A stretch of DNA of 7,673 nt from CAZLAJ01 sp964644605 (lineage in GTDB: Bacteria; Patescibacteriota; Microgenomatia; UBA1406; GWC2-37-13), in contig CAZXWS010000040.1 in NCBI GenBank assembly GCA_964644605.1, positions 1 through 7,673 on the forward strand, written 5' to 3'. Within the stretch, counting starts at the first letter, position 1; every line of letters begins with the position of its first letter. Shown here piece by piece: positions 1 through 5,760 of this stretch. Below the pieces are notes generated by a model, which was not told the DNA's origin, searched no databases, and saw only the letters and a list, made by a program, of their open reading frames with translations. Position numbers and translations under genes: made by a program.

Positions 1-21
1 TACCAATTCCGCCATCCCGGC
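1..21 (-). tRNA. tRNA-Leu, 5' part only (cut by window edge)
   Basis: Read on the minus strand from position 21, the sequence begins GCCGGGATGGCGGAATTGGT. This matches the start of a bacterial leucine tRNA: a 7-nt acceptor strand (GCCGGGA), U8-G9, a D-stem beginning GCGG, and a D-loop containing AATTGGTA. The anticodon, variable arm and 3' half lie outside the window, so the isoacceptor cannot be named and the fold cannot be checked. Upstream on the minus strand there is only a weak promoter candidate (GATAAC at 50-55 and TAGACG at 74-79, spacer 18). Leu is preferred over Ser or Tyr because of the GGAATTGGTA D-arm. Confidence 0.8.
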
Positions 22-270
22 TATTAATCGTAATCGTCAAAGGGTAAAAGTTATCGCTGCCCGTTTCGTAAACCGTCTAACGTTTTACGTCCAACTACCT
101 GCCCGCCAGTGCCTTACGATACTGGCACACGTAACTGTAAAGTTAGTTTCACCTGTATGTGTTACAAACCTATACAGACAGGCTATGGCAGGCGGGTACG
201 AGCGGCGAAACCATATAACATTCGACTCATATTATACTAGATACTTTATACGAAATACTAGCTACTGAAG
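22..270. other. Intergenic region between tRNA-Leu and the solute-binding protein gene
   Basis: No coding region is supported here. The stretch holds the upstream flank of the tRNA-Leu gene, one copy of the 99-bp repeat (98-196), and an AT-rich section (about 205-270). The AT-rich section contains a perfect minus-strand TATAAT at 231-236 without a convincing -35 box. That could start a transcript reading through the repeat towards the tRNA. No clear intrinsic terminator is seen after the solute-binding protein gene. Confidence 0.6.
98..196. repeat. 99-bp element with inverted-repeat ends, copy 1
   Basis: The ends CCTGCCCGCCA and TGGCAGGCGGG form a terminal stem with one wobble and one mismatch. 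Direct TA dinucleotides flank the copy. An inner stem pairs CTGTAAAG with CTATACAG (7 of 8 positions). Next to the left end, GCCAGT (105-110) and ACTGGC (121-126) can form a small hairpin. An ungapped hand alignment to 3507-3605 gives the same length and about 79 of 99 identical positions, concentrated at the ends. It has no coding capacity. It resembles a MITE or REP-type palindromic repeat; a structured RNA is the alternative. Confidence 0.8.
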
Positions 271-1644
271 TTACTTACGTTTCACAGTGTAGATGTACGG
301 ATAGAATAAAAATACAGCTGGTGGGTCATCAAGTAATGTTTTTTCAAACTCTAAATAAATTTTTTTCCGTTCATCCACAGATGTTGTTTTTCTTCCATCC
401 TCAAGTAATTTGTCAATTTTCGGACGGTTATAACCAGTAATGTTTCCTTTACCTCTCTGTTTTTGATGCCAGAAATAATATTGATCTGGGTCAACTGGAG
501 TTTTCCAGTATGCAAGCAGAAAATCAAAATCAGTATCTGAAGCAGATGAAACAAAGTTTTGATTAATTTTCAAACCTACTTTTTGAAAAGATGTCACTAT
601 TTCGTCGGCTGCGGCGAAGTTATCATATGAAGTATTAAAGTTAAACGTAGCCGAGCTTGTAGCTATATTGAGTTTTTTTAATAGTTTTTCTGCAGACTCG
701 GGATCATATACATTTCGCTTTAAATCCTCATCATACGCCCATGATAACGGATTGATGGAACCGACTGCTTCTACACCCATGTCTTTAAATTTTTCCTGAT
801 TGATCAAGTTTCGAATAGCTTGCCGAACTTCCTTATCTTTTGCATCTTTCCAAATAGGTGTATTCATATTGAAAAAAAGAGTCATAAGGCGAGAGTAATC
901 GACATTTCGTTCTACAGTGGAGTTTTTCCACTTACTGAAATCTTGAGCTACTGATGGTTTACTGATTTGCATCTCGTTAATCTCGCCTCTCTTATATGCT
1001 GTGATAACTTGTCCCTCATCATCATAAAACTTATACACTAACGTATGTAATCCTTTTTTGTTAGGCACAAGAGTCAGTTCTTTAATATTTCCATATTCCA
1101 TACGCATACTTTCCACTTTGTAAACTCCCGCAATTCCGACAAGAGGATACTTAAAAATTGGCTTTTTGAGATACGTAGGAAAAATAGGAAGAGGATTTTT
1201 TAGAAAAGAAGTGATAGTGTTCTTATCAATTACTTTTGATTGAACATCTACAAATTTATAATCTATATCATAGGCGCTAAACTCTTGGCCATCATTCCAC
1301 ACTAAATTATCTCGCAGTTTAAATGTATATTTTCGGCCTGTATTATCAAACTGCCATGTAGAAGCGAGGCTCGGAACAAGTTCACCTTTATCATTAATAA
1401 AAATAAGTCCATTTGAAATTTTAAATGTAATATCATCAGGTAAATTATTGATATCATATTGTCCAGCCATACCAATCACATCATGTTTTGTGAATATATA
1501 CGATTGAATGAAAGGGCTTAAGGAGATGATGACAAAGATAGTGACTAAACTTAACAGAAAACTAAGAAGAATATACTTCAAATGCTTCTTAAAGAATTCC
1601 AAAACTAGCCAGTAATATAATCGTACAGTCTTCTTGTTTAACAT
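271..1644 (-). CDS. ABC transporter substrate-binding protein, family 5 (peptide-type), membrane-anchored
   Basis: This 457-residue protein resembles the DppA/OppA/NikA group (SBP_bac_5). These proteins capture oligopeptides or similar solutes outside the membrane and deliver them to an ABC permease. One hydrophobic segment (about residues 23-46) follows a basic N-terminus with no lipobox Cys, so it is probably an uncleaved anchor. The family-typical stretch runs over residues 78-127 and includes GELVPSLASTWQFD, YTFKLRDNLVWNDG and SAYDI. The C-terminal lobe has YNRPKIDKLLEDGR and a late PPAVFLFYPY motif. It is somewhat shorter than the usual 500-550 residues, but both lobes look present. The ATG at 1642-1644 has no visible Shine-Dalgarno. 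No permease or ATPase gene is in the window, so the substrate is unknown. It lies 80 bp downstream of secG on the same strand. Confidence 0.88.
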   Translation of the reverse strand: MLNKKTVRLYYWLVLEFFKKHLKYILLSFLLSLVTIFVIISLSPFIQSYIFTKHDVIGMAGQYDINNLPDDITFKISNGLIFINDKGELVPSLASTWQFDNTGRKYTFKLRDNLVWNDGQEFSAYDIDYKFVDVQSKVIDKNTITSFLKNPLPIFPTYLKKPIFKYPLVGIAGVYKVESMRMEYGNIKELTLVPNKKGLHTLVYKFYDDEGQVITAYKRGEINEMQISKPSVAQDFSKWKNSTVERNVDYSRLMTLFFNMNTPIWKDAKDKEVRQAIRNLINQEKFKDMGVEAVGSINPLSWAYDEDLKRNVYDPESAEKLLKKLNIATSSATFNFNTSYDNFAAADEIVTSFQKVGLKINQNFVSSASDTDFDFLLAYWKTPVDPDQYYFWHQKQRGKGNITGYNRPKIDKLLEDGRKTTSVDERKKIYLEFEKTLLDDPPAVFLFYPYIYTVKRK

Positions 1645-1686
1645 AAAATACTACATAACACTAATTTATGAATTCAGATCGGTGTC

Positions 1687-1725
1687 TCCGTGTAAATCCG
1701 TCGCGTGTGATCCGTACCAATCCGT
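1687..1725. repeat. Short direct repeats of TCCGT between secG and the solute-binding protein gene
   Basis: TCCGT occurs at 1687, 1697, 1711 and 1721, with spacings of 10, 14 and 10 bases. Three of the four are preceded by A or T and lie in a TCCGTGTAAA-like context. The last unit touches the secG stop codon (TTA on the plus strand at 1725-1727). It looks like a decayed short tandem repeat. No function can be read from it. Confidence 0.5.
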
Positions 1726-1949
1726 TATTTCAAAAACAAATTCGCTACAGATATTATAAAGAAGATTATAATTAAAATGGTAGTAAGGCGTAGTGTTAAT
1801 TTTTCAACTCCTCTTCGTGTCTGAAACATCTCTCCCCCTCCACCCCATGCGTTACCGAGTCCTGCTCCTCTTCCTTGCATGAGAATAAGAACAACAATAA
1901 GGATTGCGGAGATTATGTTAATTGCTAATAATATATTTTTTATAGTCAT
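1725..1949 (-). CDS. secG: Preprotein translocase subunit SecG
   Basis: SecG is the small accessory subunit of the SecYEG channel in the cytoplasmic membrane; it aids SecA-driven protein export. The 74-residue product has the family layout: TM1 (about residues 4-24), a Gly-rich cytosolic loop with the conserved LMQGRGAGLGNAWGGGGEMF motif and a TRRGVEK segment, then TM2 (about 50-72). It is near the family's minimal size and looks complete. The ATG at 1947-1949 has no strong Shine-Dalgarno. A minus-strand TATAAT at 1979-1984, overlapping the uvrC stop, could serve as a promoter, but its -35 is poor. It starts 30 bp after uvrC, so co-transcription is likely. Confidence 0.95.
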   Translation of the reverse strand: MTIKNILLAINIISAILIVVLILMQGRGAGLGNAWGGGGEMFQTRRGVEKLTLRLTTILIIIFFIISVANLFLK

Positions 1950-1979
1950 AAGGTAAGTTTAGTTTTTAAGTCATATCAA

Positions 1980-3338
1980 TTATAGCATCAATTTCTTGTT
2001 CCGTAATAGTACGTGATATTTCTTGGCAAAACGGTGTGCTTCATCTCGTAATCCCCGTATCATATTAAATCCAGGATTATGAACAGAAGGCTTTAAGAAA
2101 CTCATATGTTCGTCACCGATGATGAATCGGTCAGGATGCTTTGCAATTCCAATAAGCGGTATATCTATCTGCAAATCATGCAGCACTTTCTGTACAATGC
2201 GTACTTGCGGCTTTCCCCCATCAACAACAATTAAATCTGGATTCTCCCATTGTGTTTGATTTTTTATATTTGATTTTTTATTTCTGAATCTTCTTTGGAA
2301 GATCTCAGCCATCATTTCAAAATCTGAGATAGCATCTTTATTTTTGATTTTAAAGCGGCGGTACTGGCTTTTATCAATCAAACCGTCAATCAAGACTACC
2401 ATTGAAGCAGTTGCTTCTTTAAATGAGAGGTTGCTGATGTCATAACATTCTATACGGTGTAATGTCTGTAGAGACGCCCCGCCATGGCGGGGTGTCTCTA
2501 CAAAAAAAGGCAACAACAATTTTTTTAACGCTTGTACGCTCTCTTCAGACTGATTAAATGTGGGCTGATCTCCGCTAAATAATCGTTCCTGAATAAAATA
2601 TTCAAACCGCTTGATTTTATTGCGTAACTCTAGAGCTTCCTCATATCTTTCCTGTGCAGTCAATTCTTTAAGCTCCGCATACAAATTTTTCAGCACAAGT
2701 TCTGTTTTGCCGTTGAGAACATAGATCACTCGTCGTATGTTGCTTCGATAGATTTTTTTCAGCCGTTTTTTTTCATTCATATCCTCAGTCTGTTCAATTT
2801 CGTTTGGACAGGGATTACAAAGGTGAATTTTTGAGTAAAAACAAGGATATTTTGATAGCCTTTTTTGCGTACAAAAAGGGAAGACTTTACGGATTTCTCT
2901 CAGAATTTCCTGAACGCTTTTATTCGAAGGAAAGGGACCAAAATACTTATTTTTTTTATCTTTTAGGTCACGCTGTCGCGATTGGTATATTTTTGGATAC
3001 TGATCACCTGCTGTTATACAAATGTATAAATAGCTCTTATCATCTCGCCATCGGGCATTATACTGTGGTCTATGTAGTTGGATGAGCTGCGATTCCAGAA
3101 GTAATGCTTTAAATTCAGAATCCGTGAGAGTATATTCTATATGATCAGAACCATGAATAATTGCTGCTTCTTTCGCGTCCAAAACTGCGTTTTCCAAGTG
3201 AGATAAAAGTCGGGCTTTGAGGTTGACTGATTTGCCAATATAAAGAATAATATTTTTGTTTTTAAAAAAATATACACCCATACTGGCCGGGACTCCTTGT
3301 ATGGCTTCTTTTGAGAGAGGAATTTGTTCAATTTGCAT
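1980..3338 (-). CDS. uvrC: Excinuclease ABC subunit C (UvrC), short form without HhH domain
   Basis: UvrC makes the two incisions around a DNA lesion after UvrA/UvrB loading in nucleotide excision repair. The 452-residue product starts with a GIY-YIG nuclease domain (residues about 14-95): GVY at 21-23, YIG at 33-35, Arg43, and Glu82 in LLESQL. A Cys cluster follows (156-177), then a UVR helix pair that contacts UvrB (about 212-250). The RNase H-like nuclease (about 293-440) has Asp300 in ECYDISN, Asp373 in VVDGGKPQ and His435 in DEAHRFA, which match the family's catalytic Asp-Asp-His positions. The protein ends right after that domain, so the usual C-terminal tandem HhH DNA-binding domain is missing (full-length UvrC is about 600 residues). 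A palindromic repeat is inserted in frame at residues 280-291. The ATG at 3336-3338 lies just behind a promoter candidate. Confidence 0.95.
   Translation of the reverse strand: MQIEQIPLSKEAIQGVPASMGVYFFKNKNIILYIGKSVNLKARLLSHLENAVLDAKEAAIIHGSDHIEYTLTDSEFKALLLESQLIQLHRPQYNARWRDDKSYLYICITAGDQYPKIYQSRQRDLKDKKNKYFGPFPSNKSVQEILREIRKVFPFCTQKRLSKYPCFYSKIHLCNPCPNEIEQTEDMNEKKRLKKIYRSNIRRVIYVLNGKTELVLKNLYAELKELTAQERYEEALELRNKIKRFEYFIQERLFSGDQPTFNQSEESVQALKKLLLPFFVETPRHGGASLQTLHRIECYDISNLSFKEATASMVVLIDGLIDKSQYRRFKIKNKDAISDFEMMAEIFQRRFRNKKSNIKNQTQWENPDLIVVDGGKPQVRIVQKVLHDLQIDIPLIGIAKHPDRFIIGDEHMSFLKPSVHNPGFNMIRGLRDEAHRFAKKYHVLLRNKKLML
2255..2282. repeat. 14-bp tandem duplication inside uvrC
   Basis: TTTGATTTTTTATA (2255-2268) is followed directly by TTTGATTTTTTATT (2269-2282), with 13 of 14 bases identical. 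On the coding strand it encodes the Lys/Asn-rich loop at about residues 353-362, ahead of the conserved VVDGG strand. That loop is variable in UvrC proteins, so the duplication is probably tolerated. The unit length is not a multiple of three, so gain or loss of one copy would shift the frame. Confidence 0.7.
2467..2502. repeat. 36-bp palindromic repeat inserted in frame within uvrC
   Basis: The two 18-base halves, starting TGTAGAGACGCCCCGCCA and TGGCGGGGTGTCTCTACA, are reverse complements except at one position (G2476 opposite T2493). It encodes residues 280-291 (VETPRHGGASLQ), in the linker between the UVR segment and the RNase H-like domain, without a stop or frameshift. The core CCCGCCATGGCGGGG recurs exactly at 3649-3663 in the next intergenic region, so this is a dispersed repeat rather than uvrC-specific sequence. 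Confidence 0.88.
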
Positions 3339-3354
3339 CCTACTATTTTACAGG

Positions 3355-3385
3355 ATTATAAGTAAACGATCGGAATGAATGTCAA
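3355..3385 (-). promoter_or_regulatory. Candidate uvrC promoter
   Basis: On the minus strand a perfect TTGACA (3380-3385) precedes a perfect TATAAT (3355-3360). The spacer is 19 bp, longer than the optimal 17; using TTATAA as the -10 reduces it to 18. The expected transcript start is about 10 bases ahead of the uvrC ATG, giving a very short leader with only a weak AGG before the start codon. Both hexamers match consensus, which is rare by chance. The spacing lowers confidence. Confidence 0.5.
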
Positions 3386-3409
3386 TATTTACAAGCATTT
3401 TATGTATAT

Positions 3410-3464
3410 TTTGAATTTTTTATGTAGGGGCGTATTGCATAGGCTATTAAACAAAAAATTCAAA
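3410..3464. repeat. 12-bp inverted repeat enclosing a half-palindrome
   Basis: TTTGAATTTTTT (3410-3421) and AAAAAATTCAAA (3453-3464) are perfect reverse complements separated by 31 bases. The enclosed stretch begins TGTAGGGGCGTATTGCAT (3423-3440). That looks like one arm of a GTAGGGGCG...CGCCCCTAC palindrome whose other arm is lost or mutated. It could be a nested or decayed repeat, or a weak AT-rich hairpin. Confidence 0.55.
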
Positions 3465-3506
3465 TAAGTTTTTGAGCTTTAGATTTAGGATTTGTTTTGA
3501 CATTTG

Positions 3507-3605
3507 CCTGCCCGCCAGTGCCTTGCGATATAGGTTCACAAAACTGTACAGTTAATCTTAACTGTATAATTTATTATCCTGTACAGACAGACTATGGCAG
3601 GCGGG
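3507..3605. repeat. 99-bp element with inverted-repeat ends, copy 2
   Basis: It has the same ends (CCTGCCCGCCA and TGGCAGGCGGG) and the same length as the copy at 98-196. The inner stem is better preserved here: CTGTACAG at both sides pairs over all 8 positions. A nested TACAGTT...AACTGTA stem is also possible. Differences from copy 1 cluster in the interior and the ends are almost unchanged, as expected for an element recognised by its ends. No TA duplication flanks this copy. Confidence 0.8.
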
Positions 3606-3646
3606 AGCTTTGAAATTTGGATTTGTATGCATTGTAGTGAACGGTT

Positions 3647-3694
3647 GTCCCGCCATGGCGGGGTAGACGGGGCACGGCGCGACCTGTCCCTACA
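3647..3694. repeat. Mosaic palindromic repeat
   Basis: CCCGCCATGGCGGGG (3649-3663) is the same core as in the uvrC palindrome. It runs straight into a segment that starts GTAGACGGGGCACGGCG and ends CGACCTGTCCCTACA. The two arms of that second segment do not pair well through the middle: one reads as half of a GGGGCACGG-type palindrome and the other as half of a GGGACAGGTCG-type. It therefore looks like a join between different repeat families. It lies about 20 bp beyond the stop codon of the transglutaminase-like gene. Its left hairpin could slow transcription from that gene, but no T-tract is present. Confidence 0.65.
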
Positions 3695-3713
3695 AATACA
3701 TGCAAAAATAATC

Positions 3714-5555
3714 TTATTTTCGTTTTTTTATCACCATAATAACTCCGAATACGACACAAAAACCCAACACTCCATACGCTATTTTCACACCGATATCAAA
3801 CGCATACGGCACTACTGTAGTCTCGGCCTGCACTGTTTTTGTACCTACTTGCATTGTCAATACTGCATTCGATTTTGTATTCTTTTGAGCGGCATGATAG
3901 TCGAACATAACTTCCTTTCGTTCTAGCGGCACGAGCATTGGAATTGTAGTATTAGTAAACGATGACAGTATATTATTTGTTTTTAAACTAACCGGAATAT
4001 TCCACTCGGTTACATTTCCGCTGTTTTGAATCACAACTTTCCCTTGGTAACTAGATGAATCATTAATCTGTTTCGGCAGATCCAAATCAGAGACTACTAT
4101 ACTTCTTTTTTCATCAGGTGGATTGGTGACGGGCTTCATGCTAATATCTTTTGAGTTTTCTGTTTTATACGTACCAGCCGGGTACGGATAATCAGATTTT
4201 TGTCCATGTATGGCAAAAGTGACATGGTTTAAGTCAAACGAGTTAAAATAGTCTATCCCTGAAGTGTTTTCCCATGTTGGATCAACCGGAATCCACAACT
4301 GCTGTGTGGTGTCATAATACTCCGGCCACGCGTGCAAAATATCTGATGTTAACGATAATGGACGCAGTTGCGGATCATTATCGTAGCCATAACCTTCAAT
4401 CTCACGAGTATAAAATCCATTTTCTCTGCCTATGGCCACAAATAAATCTGCAAACTCTGTACAAACAGCTTGCGTGGGATTGTTTAACACCATATCCGCA
4501 CCTAACCGTTTATTATTGAGTGCTAATTTCTGATAGTTATAGTGGAGATTATTTGTAACAAATGAATACGCTTGAGATGGAGTTTTAAGCGAACTGATTT
4601 TGTCATAATTTTTGATCTCCCAGTATTTCTGCGTAGTCATTAAATATCGTTTCTGTTGCTCAAATAAGTATGCCGCAGCTTGTTTCACTTCGTCTCGGTA
4701 TTGTGTAGAAAGTTCTACCACTCCTTGATAATTCACTACTTTTTTTTCATGGGGATTTAGATCATAACGAGCGATAATATTTCCGTCTGCATCTGTTCGT
4801 ACACTCTGAGGCGGCGGTTGGAGTGTGGTTAAGTATGTTTTTTGGTAGAGTGTATCGGGAATTAACGCAATTTCAGTATAAACGGGAGTGAATTTAGGAT
4901 TTTCTAGATTATAGTTCAAATTTAGATCGTAATACTGTTTATCACCAAAGACCGCAAGTATGGTTCGCGTACTTGGATTTTGCCACACCACTTCATCTGT
5001 TTTTATAAATGTTGGTTTTGGTTTTGCGACCGAGATTTTTTTATTACTTCCCGGAGGCAGATTAACTACTACTTTATATACACCGTTCGTTTTATTATCA
5101 ATTGTCGGCAGCATAACCTCCCATACATTTCCGTTTACTTTAAATAAATTATCCTGGTCAAATTCCAAAAAGAAAAAATTTTCAGAAGACTTACCTGTTT
5201 GAGGATTACTGAACTCTAAATTTATGCGTACGAGCGAATCATTACTGTCTACCTGCGGCTGTATACTTCCATGATCATCAGAAGCGGTTATGTTATGGAT
5301 TTGGAATGTTTTCGGGAAACTAATCGAAAATTTTTTTACAAAAATATCAGTCCGGAGATTAGTGACTTTAATTGTAAACTTTGCGTGAGTATCAATCTTT
5401 CCGCCATCCTGCTTTAACAAATACTGAACCTCATAATCACTTTGAAAGTCGATTGATCTTTCTTGTGAATGTACTTGTGAAAACCCAAACGGGAGTATTA
5501 AAATAAAAATATAGAATAACAAGCTCCGCATCGAATACCAAAACACTGTTCCCAT
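3714..5555 (-). CDS. Secreted membrane-anchored transglutaminase-like (papain-fold) protein
   Basis: Numbering is from the ATG at 5553-5555 (613 residues). The N-terminus has a signal-peptide-like hydrophobic stretch (about 9-28) with a possible cleavage site in VHSQE. A beta-rich region (about 33-280) precedes the transglutaminase-like core. The core has Cys365 (AVCTEFADLF), His408 (HAWPEYYD) and Asp425 (WIPVDPTW), an intact Cys-His-Asp triad. An Ig-like segment (about 485-578, like CARDB-type domains) leads to a C-terminal membrane helix (about 587-609) and a short basic tail, so the enzyme should face outside. Family members act as cysteine proteases, transglutaminases or peptidoglycan-linked enzymes; the substrate cannot be told. 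A GTG two codons upstream (5561) is an alternative start, but the ATG sits 6 bases behind a perfect TATAAT, suggesting a leaderless transcript. Confidence 0.88.
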   Translation of the reverse strand: MGTVFWYSMRSLLFYIFILILPFGFSQVHSQERSIDFQSDYEVQYLLKQDGGKIDTHAKFTIKVTNLRTDIFVKKFSISFPKTFQIHNITASDDHGSIQPQVDSNDSLVRINLEFSNPQTGKSSENFFFLEFDQDNLFKVNGNVWEVMLPTIDNKTNGVYKVVVNLPPGSNKKISVAKPKPTFIKTDEVVWQNPSTRTILAVFGDKQYYDLNLNYNLENPKFTPVYTEIALIPDTLYQKTYLTTLQPPPQSVRTDADGNIIARYDLNPHEKKVVNYQGVVELSTQYRDEVKQAAAYLFEQQKRYLMTTQKYWEIKNYDKISSLKTPSQAYSFVTNNLHYNYQKLALNNKRLGADMVLNNPTQAVCTEFADLFVAIGRENGFYTREIEGYGYDNDPQLRPLSLTSDILHAWPEYYDTTQQLWIPVDPTWENTSGIDYFNSFDLNHVTFAIHGQKSDYPYPAGTYKTENSKDISMKPVTNPPDEKRSIVVSDLDLPKQINDSSSYQGKVVIQNSGNVTEWNIPVSLKTNNILSSFTNTTIPMLVPLERKEVMFDYHAAQKNTKSNAVLTMQVGTKTVQAETTVVPYAFDIGVKIAYGVLGFCVVFGVIMVIKKRK

Positions 5556-5561
5556 TCTCAC

Positions 5562-5573
5562 ATTATAATTATA
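5562..5573 (-). promoter_or_regulatory. Tandem -10 boxes for the transglutaminase-like gene (possible leaderless start)
   Basis: Two perfect TATAAT hexamers sit back to back on the minus strand (5562-5567 and 5568-5573). From the nearer one, six bases (GTGAGA) lead to the ATG at 5553-5555, so transcription would begin at or next to the A of the start codon. No good -35 is seen at 17 bp (TTAACC is at 19 bp from the nearer box), and there is no usable Shine-Dalgarno. Confidence 0.45.
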
Positions 5574-5604
5574 AATATAAGATAGTGGTTAATGAAAAAG
5601 TAAC

Positions 5605-5633
5605 TATACATTTTATTATTCCTATAGTATAAT
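5605..5633 (+). promoter_or_regulatory. Candidate promoter of the GC-rich cassette
   Basis: TATACA (5605-5610, 4 of 6 to TTGACA) and a perfect TATAAT (5628-5633) are separated by exactly 17 bp. The expected start at about 5640 gives a leader of about 120 nt that contains the hairpin at 5676-5736 and the strong ribosome-binding site. The site lies about 50 bp from the divergent minus-strand -10 boxes, so the two directions may interfere. Confidence 0.55.
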
Positions 5634-5675
5634 TTACCCATAATTCTGTACATTTAAAAATTGTGTAGTTATCCA

Positions 5676-5736
5676 GATGGAGGTACGAAAAAAGGTGATA
5701 TCATAGTCATTTTTTTTCGTACCTTCTGTTTCCATC
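5676..5736 (+). promoter_or_regulatory. Leader hairpin of the GC-rich cassette
   Basis: AGGTACGAAAAAA (5681-5693) pairs perfectly with TTTTTTCGTACCT (5712-5724), a 13-bp stem with an 18-nt loop. GATGG (5676-5680) and CCATC (5732-5736) can extend it across a 7-nt bulge. It lies between the candidate promoter and the Shine-Dalgarno, in what should be the 5' untranslated leader. It could be an operator, an attenuator or stability element, or an insertion end. Its A/T tracts are within the stem, so it is not a standard intrinsic terminator. Confidence 0.6.
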
Positions 5737-5749
5737 AATTTGTCCGAGT

Positions 5750-5757
5750 AAGGAGGT
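5750..5757 (+). promoter_or_regulatory. Strong Shine-Dalgarno of the first cassette gene
   Basis: AAGGAGGT is followed three bases later by the ATG at 5761. It is an almost full-length anti-16S match. None of the minus-strand genes here shows a comparable site, so it fixes this start and also marks the cassette as different. Confidence 0.85.
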
Positions 5758-5760
5758 TCT

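Larger units (their letters stand above)
3339..3713. other. Repeat-rich intergenic region upstream of uvrC
   Basis: These 375 bases carry no supported gene. Going from uvrC leftwards into the gap, they contain a uvrC promoter candidate (3355-3385), a 12-bp inverted repeat enclosing a half-palindrome (3410-3464), the second 99-bp element (3507-3605), and a mosaic palindromic repeat (3649-3694) just downstream of the transglutaminase-like gene. Short plus-strand reading frames crossing this region are low-complexity translations of the repeats. Confidence 0.75.

Noticed and set aside
98..196. CRISPR-like interpretation of the 99-bp repeat
   Set aside because: Only two copies exist, more than 3 kb apart, with no spacer array or cas genes.
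205..270. Intrinsic terminator after the solute-binding protein gene
   Set aside because: CTAG-ended AT-rich sequence can pair only partly and has no G+C stem followed by a T-tract on the minus strand.
2804..3085. Plus-strand open frame of 93 codons within uvrC
   Set aside because: It lies fully antisense to the well-supported GIY-YIG and Cys-rich part of UvrC, and has no ribosome-binding site or family match.
3594..3926. Plus-strand open frame of 110 codons over the repeats and the end of the transglutaminase-like gene
   Set aside because: It starts inside the 99-bp element, translates palindromic repeats, then runs antisense to a real gene.
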